DNA of 52,383 nucleotides from Campylobacterota bacterium (GCA_009659895.1 PUXX01000092.1:1-52383), one strand, 5' to 3'; shown: positions 28,331-39,068, counted from the first letter of the stretch. Program-made: numbers and translations. Notes: generated by a model not told the origin, from the sequence alone.

Positions 28331-29286
28331 TCTCTCATATATGGATTTAGCCTCATCAAGGCTAGATCCGCCAGCATATTTCCCAAAAGCGTCAAAAAAG
28401 CGGTGATGATCAATATCCCCATGATTACCGGATAGTCCCTGGCCAACGCCGCTTGATAAAACAAAAGTCCCATACCGTTGATAGAGAAGATCGACTCCAA
28501 AATGACGCTGCCTCCGATGATTCCAGGCAGTGAGAGTCCTAGCATCGTGATGATAGGAGGCTTGAGGTTTGGGATGATGAAATAGGTGACGATATCCTTT
28601 TGCTCTACACCCCTGGCTTTTGCAAAAAAGATATAGTCGCTTTTGAGAATATCCAAGGTCAAAGAGCGAATATATTGTGTCAGTGTCCCAAACCCCACAA
28701 AGACCACCACAAAGATCGGCAGTACCAGATGCCAGGCCAGATCGAGATAGTAGGCCAATCCCTCTTTTGGCTCAAGAGAGTGAAGACCAGCGATAGGAAA
28801 GAGCCCTAACTTCACACTCAAAAAGATAATCAACAAAAGAGCTAGATAAAAAGAGGGCATCGAAAAGGAGACCAAAGAGAGCTGACGCACCACAGTATCG
28901 AACCAACTTCCCTCCTTGAGGGCCGATCGAATCCCAAGATAGAAGGAGATACCAAAAATAATGGCCATGGAGACGATATTGATCCCCAAGGTCACGCCTA
29001 AACGCTCCTTGATCTCTACAATCACCGGCTTGCCACTGGCAAAAGAGACACCAAAGTCTAGATGCATCATCGCCCAAAGCCATGAGAGATACTGCTCCCA
29101 CAGAGGTTTATCCAGACCATAGATCTTTTTGAGATGTTCAATCGTCTCTTGCGTGATGTTGGGGTTGAGCTCTCCAGCGCTCAAAAAGGAGTTGGGAGCT
29201 AGATGAATGGCAAAAAAGGAGATTAGGGAGATAAGAAAGATCATCCCTCCAAGATAGGCAATCTTTCTTAGTAAAATAGAGCTCAT
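28327..29286 (-). CDS. DppB/OppB-type ABC transporter permease
   Basis: An inner-membrane permease of the peptide/nickel ABC family, 319 residues with six spans. The N-terminal span (LLRKIAYLGGMIFLISLISFFAIHL) is followed by the family pattern LKKIYGLDKPLWEQYLSWL. The coupling-helix motif FFAKARGVEQKDIVTYFIIPNL docks to the ATPase. Its ATG overlaps the upstream exported-protein gene. No binding protein, second permease or ATPase is encoded nearby; it is the last gene of a two-gene unit. Substrate (peptides, nickel chelates) cannot be inferred. Confidence 0.88.
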   Translation of the reverse strand: MSSILLRKIAYLGGMIFLISLISFFAIHLAPNSFLSAGELNPNITQETIEHLKKIYGLDKPLWEQYLSWLWAMMHLDFGVSFASGKPVIVEIKERLGVTLGINIVSMAIIFGISFYLGIRSALKEGSWFDTVVRQLSLVSFSMPSFYLALLLIIFLSVKLGLFPIAGLHSLEPKEGLAYYLDLAWHLVLPIFVVVFVGFGTLTQYIRSLTLDILKSDYIFFAKARGVEQKDIVTYFIIPNLKPPIITMLGLSLPGIIGGSVILESIFSINGMGLLFYQAALARDYPVIMGILIITAFLTLLGNMLADLALMRLNPYMRD

Positions 29287-29837
29287 CGCACTCTATGGAG
29301 AGTATAGACTTTGCCGTCGATCTTTTCGGTCTCATCGACGATGGTGTTCTCATCGACGATGCGAAGCTTCCTGATATCACCACCAAAAGTGACGAATCCA
29401 AGCCTAGCCCCCTCTCCGATATTGACCACGACACGTCTACTTTTTTCATCCACCTTTTCAACAATCCACTTTCCCGTAATAGTCCTGGTGGTATGACCCT
29501 CTTTCTTTCTCAAGATGGCATTATCATAATCGAACTGATAGTAGATCCCATCCCCCCTCCACCTACCTATAAGGGTTTTGACCAAGGGGTCGTCTTTGTA
29601 CTTTTTATCCACAGCCGTCTCCAGCTTGTTGGCAGCCTCGATCTTCTTAGCCTCCACTCTCTCCCAAGTCCCATCGGGCTTGATGGCGATGGTATCAGCT
29701 CCTTTCTTGACCACCTTCACCTCCTGCCAGGTACCATCAGGTTTGAGCAGGATCACTTTTCCATTATCCAGGGTGATATATTCGCCAGCATACAAGAAGA
29801 TCCCAGCCACAATCGCAGTAAAAAGCGCTTTTTTCAT
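29283..29837 (-). CDS. Exported protein of unknown function with KPDGTW repeats
   Basis: I do not recognise the family. The 184-residue protein has a signal peptide (MKKALFTAIVAGIFLYA, cleavage probably before GEY). Two copies of a strand-turn unit follow, LLKPDGTWQEV and AIKPDGTWERV (about residues 32-61), as found in small exported DUF proteins. A basic helical linker leads to a compact domain (about 85-184) starting LIGRWRGDGIYYQFDYD that looks like a lipocalin-type barrel. It has its own promoter (29865-29870) and AAAGGATAGAG ribosome site, and is coupled to the permease gene. A periplasmic role linked to the permease is speculation. Confidence 0.8.
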   Translation of the reverse strand: MKKALFTAIVAGIFLYAGEYITLDNGKVILLKPDGTWQEVKVVKKGADTIAIKPDGTWERVEAKKIEAANKLETAVDKKYKDDPLVKTLIGRWRGDGIYYQFDYDNAILRKKEGHTTRTITGKWIVEKVDEKSRRVVVNIGEGARLGFVTFGGDIRKLRIVDENTIVDETEKIDGKVYTLHRVR

Positions 29838-29864
29838 CTCTATCCTTTATGACTCTTTGGATAG

Positions 29865-29870
29865 ATTGTA
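29865..29870 (-). promoter_or_regulatory. -10 box of the exported protein-permease unit
   Basis: TACAAT on the minus strand, 27 bases before the ATG at 29837, between that gene and the porin terminator. It gives this pair an entry independent of the strong porin unit upstream. Confidence 0.45.
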
Positions 29871-29900
29871 ACGAAGAGGAGTTTAAAAAGGGGTAAAATA

Positions 29901-29919
29901 TTCGGGCCCAAGGCCCGAA
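29901..29919 (-). terminator. Intrinsic terminator of the porin gene
   Basis: On the minus strand, directly after the porin stop, a GC-rich hairpin has arms TTCGGGCC and GGCCCGAA (29901-29908 and 29912-29919) with a three-base loop. It is followed by TATTTTACCCCTTTTT. This is the clearest intrinsic terminator in the window. Confidence 0.8.
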
Positions 29920-29925
29920 GAATGC

Positions 29926-31143
29926 TTAGAAGTTGTATGTGAGGTAGACTTGTACAGTGTTGTAGCTATCAGCGTCGTTTTGATCGTCAGCGTCAGTGTA
30001 GATGAAGGCCAAAGTCGCATCAAGGCTACCAAAAGACTTGCTAGCTGTCAAAGCAAATTCACTCATATCAATATTGCCAGCGTTTTTACCACCGTCAGCG
30101 TTGGTATACTGAGCGTAGAAGTCAGCTACATCTTCCATGTTGTACTCAGCTGAGATCATGAATGTATCAGTATCTGGTCGGCCTACGTATCCGTAGTTCC
30201 ACCAAGCTTCTGTGTAGAGCTTGCTCTGAGAACCAGCGCTTAGGCCAGTAGCTGTGTTTGCGATAGGCACGACCCCATCTTCGTCGGTAGTGGAGTATGC
30301 AGCAGCAAGCTTCAATCCATTTTCGACAGTGTAGCCAAGCTTGAGGGCCACAGCGCTAGATGTATCGACACCAGAGGCGTCTGGATCGATGTTCGCATAC
30401 TGGATACCACCAGTAAGGCCAGGTACGAACTCCTCAAGGTTCACATCACCTTGCAACCACCAAGCCTGCGCTACTTGGACGACGTTGTAGTACCATACCT
30501 GCGCGGTAGTGTAAGGGATGAGCTTCGTAATAGCTGCTACAGCGTAAGCACCCTCTTTGACATATGTTTGGAAAGGATCGCTACCGTTTTCGATACCGTT
30601 GACCACATATCCATCAGGAGCGCCGTTTCCTCGTCCAACCCATGCACCTACCAATGTAGTCTCAGGAAGGTCACTGTTGAGTACCACAGCAGCGTCAAAA
30701 GTGTTTTCTACGATATTCCACTTTTCACTGAAAGCCAGAGGAGTATCAAGCTCTTGTCGTCCTACTTTGATTGTAGTGTTGCCGAAAGTCTTGGCAAGCC
30801 AAGCTTCGCTCACCCACCACTGAGAAGAGGTTCCTACGAAGTTCCCGTCTTTGCTGAAAGCGCCAGCCCATACATTGCTTACAAGGTTGTTCTCAAGTCC
30901 AAGCGTAGAAAGACCTGTTACTCTGATCTTGCCAGCTACGCCGTCAGCTAGATCTGCGCTCATAGCGATATTCGCAGCTGCTTGTCCATAAGAGTTTTTC
31001 TGATCGAAAAGATCGTTTGGATCCATATCATTTGTGCCATAGTAAAGTTTCGCATTTCCACTAAACTTCACATTCTCAACGTCTGCGAATGCACTCACAC
31101 CAAGCGCAACGATCGCAGCAAGACTAAGTTTTGCCAATTTCAT
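29926..31143 (-). CDS. Major outer-membrane porin (Opr/MOMP-type, Campylobacterota)
   Basis: A 405-residue beta-barrel porin. The signal peptide is MKLAKLSLAAIVALGVSAFA, with cleavage before DVENVKF. The mature protein alternates amphipathic strands rich in Gly, Asp and aromatic residues and ends in VYLTYNF, with the C-terminal Phe used as the BAM signal. The start is the ATG at 31143 after AAAAAAGGAG; an upstream in-frame start at 31176 precedes that site and is rejected. A perfect TATAAT promoter, a good ribosome site and a strong terminator make it a monocistronic, probably highly expressed gene. Ion or solute selectivity is unknown. Confidence 0.9.
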   Translation of the reverse strand: MKLAKLSLAAIVALGVSAFADVENVKFSGNAKLYYGTNDMDPNDLFDQKNSYGQAAANIAMSADLADGVAGKIRVTGLSTLGLENNLVSNVWAGAFSKDGNFVGTSSQWWVSEAWLAKTFGNTTIKVGRQELDTPLAFSEKWNIVENTFDAAVVLNSDLPETTLVGAWVGRGNGAPDGYVVNGIENGSDPFQTYVKEGAYAVAAITKLIPYTTAQVWYYNVVQVAQAWWLQGDVNLEEFVPGLTGGIQYANIDPDASGVDTSSAVALKLGYTVENGLKLAAAYSTTDEDGVVPIANTATGLSAGSQSKLYTEAWWNYGYVGRPDTDTFMISAEYNMEDVADFYAQYTNADGGKNAGNIDMSEFALTASKSFGSLDATLAFIYTDADDQNDADSYNTVQVYLTYNF

Positions 31144-31183
31144 TCTTACTCCTTTTTTTGCATAATTGTAGTTCACAACGAAA

Positions 31184-31189
31184 ATTATA
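31184..31189 (-). promoter_or_regulatory. Porin promoter -10 box
   Basis: A perfect TATAAT on the minus strand, 40 bases before the porin ATG, with T/A-rich sequence in place of a -35. The 83-base gap to fabI contains no other feature I can support. Confidence 0.65.
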
Positions 31190-31226
31190 ACAAAGTATCC
31201 TTAAACTTTTGTTATTTTTGTGCCAT

Positions 31227-32732
<1,506 letters not shown>

Positions 32733-32752
<20 letters not shown>

Positions 32753-33941
32753 CCACCTCTAAAGCTTTGATTCCAGGCAAGACCTTGCCTTCTAAAAGCT
32801 CCAGACTTGCACCCCCACCTGTGGAGATGAAGGTCACCTCATCACTGACTCCTGCCTTTTCGATGAGGCTGGCCGTATCCCCGCCGCCGATGATGGTCGT
32901 AGCGTAGCTTTGGGCGACATAGTGGGCTAGCTTGATGCTGCCTCTAGCAAATTTGTCCATCTCAAAGACCCCCATCGGCCCATTCCAGATGATGGTCTGC
33001 ACATCATTGAGCGCTTCGGTAAAAAGCCTGGTAGAAGCTGGACCGATATCTAGTCCCATCCACTCCTTGGGGATCTCCTGGTAGGGAGCGTATTTGACGG
33101 GAGTGTCCTCTTTGAGCTCAGGAGCCACGACAAAATCGACAGGAAGATAGAATTTCACCCCAAGCTCCTTGGCTCTTTTCATGATGTTGTTGGCCTCATC
33201 GATAAGATCCTCTTCGACCAGACTCCTTCCTACTTCGTATCCAAGGGCCTTGAGAAAAGTAAAGGCCATGGCGCCACCGATGATCATCTTATCTACTTTT
33301 GGAAGCAGATTGATAAGAGCTTCTAGCTTGCTAGAGACTTTGCTTCCTCCCACGATAGCAGCGAAGGGACGTACCGGATTTTCCAGGAGCTTATAGAGAT
33401 ACTTGATCTCTTTGAGCAGCAAAAACCCGGCGGCTTTGTGGCAGCTGTCGTAGTATCTGGTGATCGCCTCCACCGAAGCGTGGGCTCGGTGGCTCACGCC
33501 AAAGGCGTCGTTGACATAGAAGTCCCCAAACTCACTCAGCTTCTTCGCAAATTCTGGATCGTTCTTGGTCTCTCCAGGCTCGAAGCGCAGATTTTCGAGC
33601 AGCAAGATCTCACCGGGCTGGAGTTTGGCGAATTTGGCCTTGGCATCTTCGCCCACCACGTCTTTGGCCATGATGATATCTTGCTTCAGAAGCGAATGGA
33701 GCCTCTTGGCTACGGGCTTCAAAGAGTAGCGCTCATCGTACCCTTTGGGTCTGCCCAGATGGCTAGCAAGCACGATACGACAGTCGTGATCGAGGCAGTA
33801 GCGGATAGTCTGAAGTGCCGCTCTGATTCTTCGATCGTCGGTGATATTGCCATACTCATCCAAAGGGACATTGAAATCACACCGTATAAAGACGCTATCG
33901 CCGGGATTGAATTGCAGCTCCTTAATAGATCGAATACGCAT
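32733..33941 (-). CDS. pgk: Phosphoglycerate kinase
   Basis: Transfers phosphate between 1,3-bisphosphoglycerate and ADP. It has 402 residues. Substrate-binding RCDFNVPLD is near residue 20-28, with ASHLGRPKG and [10 protein letters not shown]. The nucleotide half has [24 protein letters not shown] and [13 protein letters not shown]. The ATG follows AAAGGAG and lies one base after the gap stop. It works in gluconeogenesis in chemolithoautotrophs as well as glycolysis. Confidence 0.98.
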
Positions 33942-33942
33942 C

Positions 33943-34923
33943 CTACTCCTTTGTTATAAATTTTGCCATATCGATGAGCCGGTTGGCGTAACCCCACTCG
34001 TTGTCGTACCAGCTCATCACCTTCAATAGATTTCCATCCACCACCTGGGTCAGATCCAAAGCGACTATGGAGCTTAGAGGTGAATTTAAAAAATCGCTAG
34101 AGACCCTAAAGTCTCTATCTACTCCCAAGATACCTTTGAGCTCTTTTTGAGCATAGCTCTCAAAAAGGGCATTGACCTCCTCTTTGATCACAGCTTTGTC
34201 CAAAACCAAAGAGAGATCCATGATCGATACATCCGCTACGGGTACTCGCACGCTCCTGCCATCGAACTTGCCTTTGAGATCTGGCAGTACTTTATAAAGG
34301 GCCCTCGCAGCTCCTGTGGTGGTGGGGATGATATTTTGCGCCGCGGCTCTTGATCTGCGAAACTCCCTTTTATGATCACTATCAAGAAGGTTCTGATCGA
34401 TGGTATAGCTATGGACCGTCGTCATCAGGGCCTTTTGGATACCAAAGTGCCGATCCAGGATCATCGCCACGGGTGCCAGGCAGTTGGTAGTACAGCTGGC
34501 GTTTGAGATGATGCTTTGGTTTTGATAGAGGTGATGGTTGACACCATAGACGAAAGTGGGGGTATCATCCGTAGCTGGAGCGGAGAGGATCACCTTCTTG
34601 ACATGGCGAAGATGGCCTTGGGCAAGTTCGCGGCTCAAAAACTTCCCTGTCGCCTCTATCACCACATCCAGATCCCCCCAAGGGATCTGAGCAGGGTCAA
34701 AGCAGTGGGTGACACGCACGATCCGATCCCCGATCCTCAAGCGATCCTCACCCAGCGCCTCCACCTCTTGATCGAAGGTGCCATGGACCGTATCGTATTG
34801 GAGCAGGTAGGCCATCATCTGTGTACTCATGATCTCATTGATGGCCACCAGCTCCACGCCGCAATCCAAAGAGCGCACCACCGCCCGTCCGATTCGGCCA
34901 AATCCGTTGATACCTAGGCGCAC
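33943..34923 (-). CDS. gap: Glyceraldehyde-3-phosphate dehydrogenase
   Basis: Interconverts glyceraldehyde 3-phosphate and 1,3-bisphosphoglycerate. The protein has 326 residues. The NAD fold starts [14 protein letters not shown] (4-17), the catalytic nucleophile is Cys144 in ASCTTNC, and [12 protein letters not shown] closes the domain. At the end of the second strand, AINE (Glu30) stands where NAD enzymes usually have Asp. The start is GTG at 34923, after AAGGGGAG. It opens the gap-pgk-tpiA-fabI operon and diverges from nadD. Confidence 0.97.
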   Translation of the reverse strand: MRLGINGFGRIGRAVVRSLDCGVELVAINEIMSTQMMAYLLQYDTVHGTFDQEVEALGEDRLRIGDRIVRVTHCFDPAQIPWGDLDVVIEATGKFLSRELAQGHLRHVKKVILSAPATDDTPTFVYGVNHHLYQNQSIISNASCTTNCLAPVAMILDRHFGIQKALMTTVHSYTIDQNLLDSDHKREFRRSRAAAQNIIPTTTGAARALYKVLPDLKGKFDGRSVRVPVADVSIMDLSLVLDKAVIKEEVNALFESYAQKELKGILGVDRDFRVSSDFLNSPLSSIVALDLTQVVDGNLLKVMSWYDNEWGYANRLIDMAKFITKE

Positions 34924-34950
34924 CGACTCCCCTTGAAAAAATTTAAAAAG

Positions 34951-34974
34951 ATTTTATCTAAATCTAACTATAAT
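34951..34974. promoter_or_regulatory. Divergent gap / nadD promoter region
   Basis: In the 71-base gap, TATAAT on the plus strand (34969-34974) is placed for nadD. TAAAAT on the minus strand (34951-34956) is placed for gap. The boxes lie 12 bases apart and neither has a clear -35. They probably compete. Confidence 0.45.
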
Positions 34975-34994
34975 TTTGGTTAAAAAGGCGGTAT

Positions 34995-35522
34995 GTGAAG
35001 ATAGCGGTTTTTGGCGGGAGTTTCGATCCACCCCATAAAGGGCATCTGCGTATCATCGAACAAGCGCTCCAAGATCTCGATATCGACCTACTCGTCGTCG
35101 TGCCCACCTACCTCAACCCCTTCAAGCACTCCTTCACAGCCCCTGCAAAACTCCGCCTCCGATGGCTCAAAAAGATATTGGCCCCATACAAAAAGGTGCG
35201 TGTTTGCGACTATGAGATCCGCCAGAACCGCCCCACCTACACCATCGAGACCATCGAGTATCTGCGGCGAAAATACGCCCCAAAAAAGATCTACCTCATC
35301 ATCGGAAGTGACAACCTGCCGACACTCCACAAGTGGTATAAATATCGGCGGCTAAGAAAGCTCGTGGAGTTCGTCGTAGCGACACGAAGGGGATATAGGG
35401 TAAAGGGGTACAAAAGATTGGCGGTGGATATTCCGATCAGCTCGACTGCTCTAAGAAAAGATCCCAAAAGGCGCCACCTTCCCAAAAAGGCAGCTGCTAC
35501 GATCTTTCGTTTTTATTCATGA
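34995..35522 (+). CDS. nadD: Nicotinate-nucleotide adenylyltransferase
   Basis: Adenylates nicotinate mononucleotide in NAD synthesis. It has 175 residues. GGSFDPPHKGHL (8-19) holds the nucleotidyltransferase (H/T)xGH motif, and the C-terminal ISSTALR is the second signature. The start is GTG after AAAAAGGCGG. It diverges from gap and overlaps rsfS, which is convergent, by 26 bases. nadD facing gap matches C. jejuni. Confidence 0.95.
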   Translation: MKIAVFGGSFDPPHKGHLRIIEQALQDLDIDLLVVVPTYLNPFKHSFTAPAKLRLRWLKKILAPYKKVRVCDYEIRQNRPTYTIETIEYLRRKYAPKKIYLIIGSDNLPTLHKWYKYRRLRKLVEFVVATRRGYRVKGYKRLAVDIPISSTALRKDPKRRHLPKKAAATIFRFYS

Positions 35523-35832
35523 GCTCTTTTAAAAACTCTTCGATTTTGTATTTTTTGCGATAGGCGTCGGTCATGAGATGGACCAGGATATCCCCAAGAT
35601 CGATGACGATCCACTCATCCCCTTCTTGGACTTTCAAAAACTGCTCCCCTTCGGGCTTGAGTTTCTCTTTGAGGATATCGAGCAAGGCGGCTGTGTGCTT
35701 GTCGCTCAGACTTGTCGCCACTACCACCCTATCGACGAAGTAGTCGGAGTCTTGGGTATCGATGATCTCCACATCCTCCGCCTTTTTCTCCTCGACGATC
35801 TCCTTGATACGCTCGGCTCTTTTGTCGATCAT
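35497..35832 (-). CDS. rsfS: Ribosomal silencing factor RsfS
   Basis: Binds ribosomal protein L14 and blocks subunit joining under starvation. The 111-residue protein is of the Iojap/DUF143 family: DTQDSDYFVDRVVVATSLSDKH and EGDEWIVIDLGDILVHLMTDAYRKKY are diagnostic. The ATG directly follows the argS stop (TAG-ATG). Its 3' end overlaps convergent nadD, a gene it neighbours in most bacteria. Confidence 0.95.
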   Translation of the reverse strand: MIDKRAERIKEIVEEKKAEDVEIIDTQDSDYFVDRVVVATSLSDKHTAALLDILKEKLKPEGEQFLKVQEGDEWIVIDLGDILVHLMTDAYRKKYKIEEFLKELMNKNERS

Positions 35833-37416
35833 CTACATCCTTTTCTTCGCTTCGATTCCAAGCACCCCAAGCCCCACTCGAATGGAGAGGGCCACGACCA
35901 AAAAGAGCTTGAGATAGCGATCTTCGTACTCACTACCGATGACTCTGTGCTTGTTGTAAAAGCTGTGAAACTGGGCCGCCAAAGCTTTGAGATAGTCGGT
36001 GACACGCTGGATCTCCCTTTTTTTGAAAGCATCCTCTAGCACCTCAGGCAGCACCAAAGCGTCAAAAAGCAGATCTTTCGCCTCCTCTCCAAGCCCCTCC
36101 AGCTTCACCTCTATCACATCTTCAGGGGTTTTGCCGGCCTTTTCAAAGACAGAGTGGACTCGGGCATGAGCGTAGTTGACATAGTAGACCGGGTTGGAGC
36201 TATCCTCTTTTTTGAGCATCTCCACGTCAAACTCCAAATGGGTATCGCTCTTTTTGGACAAAAAGATAAATTTCAGCGCATCAGCCCCGATCTCTTGGAC
36301 AACATCACTCATAAGGATGAAATTGCCCGCTCTCTTGCTCATCTTAAAAGGCTCTCCCCCTTTGAGGAGCGAGACCATCTGGGCCAATACGATCTCAAGC
36401 CTATTGGGATCAAATCCCAAAAACTTCACCGCTGCCTTGACTCTGGCGATATAGCCGTGATGATCCGCTCCCCAGATGTTGATATAGCGATCGAAACCTT
36501 GGGTGAACTTGACGTAGTGGTAGATGATATCTCCGGCCAGATAGGTCGGCCTCCCGTCTTCGCGCACCACGACCCTATCCTTTTCATCCCCATACTCCGT
36601 CGATCGTAGCCATAGCTTCCCATCCTTTTCGTAGATGGCTCCCCGACTCTTTAAGATCTCTAGCACCTCATCCCAGCGCTCATAGAGACTCTTCTCACTC
36701 ACGAAGCTATCAAACGCTATACCCACAGCCTTGAGATCTTGGACGATGAGCTCCATCATCCGATCTTTGCCCCAAAGGCTCAGCTCCTCGATCACCTCCC
36801 TATCCTCAAAGGCCTCCTCTCCAAACTGCCCCAGAGCCTCTTTAGCCAGCTCCTTGATATATTCGCCCCGATAATATTCCTCGGGCCACTCCACCTCCTC
36901 GCCCAAAAGCTCTTTGACGCTGAGGTAGATAGAAAGACCAAGAAGATAGATCTGACGTCCGGCGTCATTGATGTAGTACTCTTTTACGATCTGATTGCCC
37001 AGACGCTTCCCAATGCGACTAAGCGCCTCACCAATCACCGCCCCTCTGGCATGACCGATATGCAAGGGGCCAGTGGGATTGGCGCTCACAAACTCTAGAT
37101 GGATCTTCTCTCCCTCCTCTGCAGCACCGAAGCGATCTTCGTTTTGAAGGGCCCATGTGGCGTATTGATCCAAGAAAGATTCACTCAGCTTGAAATTGAC
37201 ATACCCCTTGATGGGCTCGACCTTCTCAAAAATTGGTGATTCTTCAAAGGATTTGGCTATCTCATCAGCGATGATTATGGGAGATTTTCTCAGCTCCTTG
37301 GCCAGTGAAAAGGCGATCGGGGTGGCGTAGTGGCCAAACTTCTTCTCTCTTGGTTTTTCAAGGACAATATCTTTTTGCAGTACTTTGTGAAGTTCTTGCT
37401 GAACTCTTCTTTTCAA
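35833..37416 (-). CDS. argS: Arginyl-tRNA synthetase
   Basis: A class I synthetase of 527 residues. [17 protein letters not shown] carries the HIGH box, MSKRAGNF the KMSK-like loop, and the N-terminal part is the ArgRS tRNA D-loop-recognition domain. The DALR anticodon-binding domain ends the protein ([16 protein letters not shown] onwards). The start is TTG at 37416, seven bases after AAGGA; no ATG fits. It lies 34 bases after tatA. Confidence 0.97.
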   Translation of the reverse strand: MKRRVQQELHKVLQKDIVLEKPREKKFGHYATPIAFSLAKELRKSPIIIADEIAKSFEESPIFEKVEPIKGYVNFKLSESFLDQYATWALQNEDRFGAAEEGEKIHLEFVSANPTGPLHIGHARGAVIGEALSRIGKRLGNQIVKEYYINDAGRQIYLLGLSIYLSVKELLGEEVEWPEEYYRGEYIKELAKEALGQFGEEAFEDREVIEELSLWGKDRMMELIVQDLKAVGIAFDSFVSEKSLYERWDEVLEILKSRGAIYEKDGKLWLRSTEYGDEKDRVVVREDGRPTYLAGDIIYHYVKFTQGFDRYINIWGADHHGYIARVKAAVKFLGFDPNRLEIVLAQMVSLLKGGEPFKMSKRAGNFILMSDVVQEIGADALKFIFLSKKSDTHLEFDVEMLKKEDSSNPVYYVNYAHARVHSVFEKAGKTPEDVIEVKLEGLGEEAKDLLFDALVLPEVLEDAFKKREIQRVTDYLKALAAQFHSFYNKHRVIGSEYEDRYLKLFLVVALSIRVGLGVLGIEAKKRM

Positions 37417-37450
37417 ATCTCTATCCTTCGATAAAGAGGAAAAATCCTCT

Positions 37451-37687
37451 TTACGCTTTTGTGGTCTCTTGGGTGGTTGTTGATGGAGTAGTTGATGCAG
37501 CGCTCTCTTGTTCGATCTCTTTTTTAGGCTGATTAGCTACCTCTTCCTCATCCTCTCTCATCGCTTTTTTGAAGTTTTTGATACCGCTTCCAAGCCCCTT
37601 GGCAAGCTCTGGGATCTTCTTGGCTCCAAAAAGCAAAACAACAATGGCCAAAATCACCAACAGTTCCGGCATACTTGGCATACCCAT
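37451..37687 (-). CDS. tatA: Twin-arginine translocase subunit TatA
   Basis: Forms the pore-building subunit for folded-protein export. It has 78 residues: a membrane helix ([22 protein letters not shown]) leading into the [24 protein letters not shown] amphipathic helix, then an acidic and Thr-rich tail. The ATG at 37687 follows AAGGAGAGAAG; an ATG six codons earlier would lie before that site. TatC is not in the window. It sits between argS and gmk. Confidence 0.94.
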   Translation of the reverse strand: MGMPSMPELLVILAIVVLLFGAKKIPELAKGLGSGIKNFKKAMREDEEEVANQPKKEIEQESAASTTPSTTTQETTKA

Positions 37688-37744
37688 CTTCTCTCCTTGT
37701 GTCATTATTATGTAAAATAATACTCAAATTTGCTTAATGCCCGA

Positions 37745-38365
37745 TTAGTTATTTTTCCAGTGGCGAATAAAATCCTTTATCTCGCCCTTATCCCTCTTGC
37801 ACTTCGCTGCCCTGGCGATACAGACCATGTCTCTTTTGGATAGCTCCAGATCGCTGTTGATGAGGATAAAGTCGTAGCGATCCATATAGGCCATCTCCTC
37901 TATGGCATTTTGAAGGCGCTTTTGGATCGTCTGCTCATCATCACTGCCCCGAAGCTCCAGACGGCGCCTCAACTCACTCATCGAAGGGGTCGTCACAAAC
38001 ACCGACGTCACCAGATCTCTCAAAGAGCTCCTCATCAGGGTCTCAAACCCTTGCACATCGATATCAAATAGGACCAACTTACCCTCATCCAAAGCCCTCA
38101 TCACCGGTTTCAAGGAGGTTCCGTAGTAGTTGCCATGCACATTGGCCCACTCCAAAAAGAGCCCCTCTTCGATCTCTTTTTCAAACTCCTCTTTACTGAC
38201 AAAGTAGTAGTCTACGCCATCACGCTCCCCCTCTCTCATGGGTCTGGTCGTAGTGGAGATACTAAAGTAGACATTCTCCACTTTGCTGAGCACCTCCTTG
38301 ATCAAAGTGCTCTTGCCAGCGCCACTAGGGCCAGAGAGTACTAAAAGGCTCCCCTTTTTAAACAT
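37745..38365 (-). CDS. gmk: Guanylate kinase
   Basis: Phosphorylates GMP to GDP. It has 206 residues. The P-loop is LSGPSGAGKSTL (9-20), the GMP-binding region is STTTRPMREGERDGVDYYFV, and FDIDVQGF contributes the metal site. The C-terminus has a short extra segment (CKRDKGEIKDFIRHWKNN). The start overlaps the acidic receiver-like gene by eight bases. Confidence 0.96.
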   Translation of the reverse strand: MFKKGSLLVLSGPSGAGKSTLIKEVLSKVENVYFSISTTTRPMREGERDGVDYYFVSKEEFEKEIEEGLFLEWANVHGNYYGTSLKPVMRALDEGKLVLFDIDVQGFETLMRSSLRDLVTSVFVTTPSMSELRRRLELRGSDDEQTIQKRLQNAIEEMAYMDRYDFILINSDLELSKRDMVCIARAAKCKRDKGEIKDFIRHWKNN

Positions 38366-38975
38366 TTTTTGGCCCCTCTTCCTGGAGGGTGAGATTGATG
38401 GTGATGGTGATATTGATATCTTTTTCTCCCCTGTCCATGACGATATCGATCTGTTTTTGGGTCTGGCTTAGATCTTGGTCTAGCTCGAAGCTCATCTGAG
38501 CCAAACTCTTCTTGAGCGTGTCCATCTCCTCGGCGGTGACGATATCTTGGAGGCGCATGGGAAACTGGGTCTGAGCGGATGAGGTCTCATCCAAGAGCTC
38601 TTGGATCTTTTGAACCTCTTGATGATCGAGCACACCTCCCCCCTCCAGCGCCTCCTGGGGTACAAGAGGCTCCTGATCTTGATCGATGGCATCTAGGAGT
38701 CGAATCAGATCCTTGGGCAAAAAGGGCTTTTTAAGATCCATACCCTCTCTTTTGCCATGGATAGCCTCACGATCTTTATAAAGATAGATCACCCTCTTTC
38801 CATCAAGATCCCAATCCCCGATCCGATCAAAAAAGCTTTGATCTATGATAGCCACATCCCACGCAAGATCTGAAGGGTCATCTTGGGCTACAATCATCTG
38901 TGCCCCTTTGATGGCGGTGGCGATCTTGACCACACGCTCCACATTTGTATCGTCACTGAGCAGCAACACTCTCAT
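38358..38975 (-). CDS. Acidic protein with receiver-like N-terminal domain
   Basis: A 205-residue protein in the position of the highly acidic protein next to gmk in C. jejuni. Residues 1-97 read as a response-regulator receiver fold: LLLSDDTN gives the acidic pair Asp8-Asp9, VAIIDQSF gives Asp45 at the phospho-acceptor position, and LKKPFLPKDL gives Lys83 before Pro. The switch Thr is replaced in VIYLYKD. No DNA-binding domain follows. Instead, residues 98-190 are acidic and coiled-coil-like, ending in a beta segment, INITITINLTLQEE. The ATG at 38975 follows GGAG. In Campylobacter fliR is the neighbour, so a flagellar or signalling link is possible but unproven. Confidence 0.72.
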   Translation of the reverse strand: MRVLLLSDDTNVERVVKIATAIKGAQMIVAQDDPSDLAWDVAIIDQSFFDRIGDWDLDGKRVIYLYKDREAIHGKREGMDLKKPFLPKDLIRLLDAIDQDQEPLVPQEALEGGGVLDHQEVQKIQELLDETSSAQTQFPMRLQDIVTAEEMDTLKKSLAQMSFELDQDLSQTQKQIDIVMDRGEKDINITITINLTLQEEGPKNV

Positions 38976-38995
38976 CAAAACTCCATTTTCGTTTG

Positions 38996-39023
38996 TTGAC
39001 ATTATACTCCAAGGTGATAAAAT
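38996..39023 (+). promoter_or_regulatory. NucT-type nuclease promoter, with overlapping minus-strand -10
   Basis: TTGACA (38996-39001, perfect -35) and TAAAAT (39018-39023) with a 16-base spacer form the best plus-strand promoter in the window. On the minus strand, TATAAT at 39001-39006 overlaps the last base of this -35 and serves the acidic receiver-like gene. The two promoters should exclude each other. Confidence 0.7.
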
Positions 39024-39068
39024 ATTATTGTAATCTTTTTTTCTTTAAACCCAGACTAAAGAGAGAAC

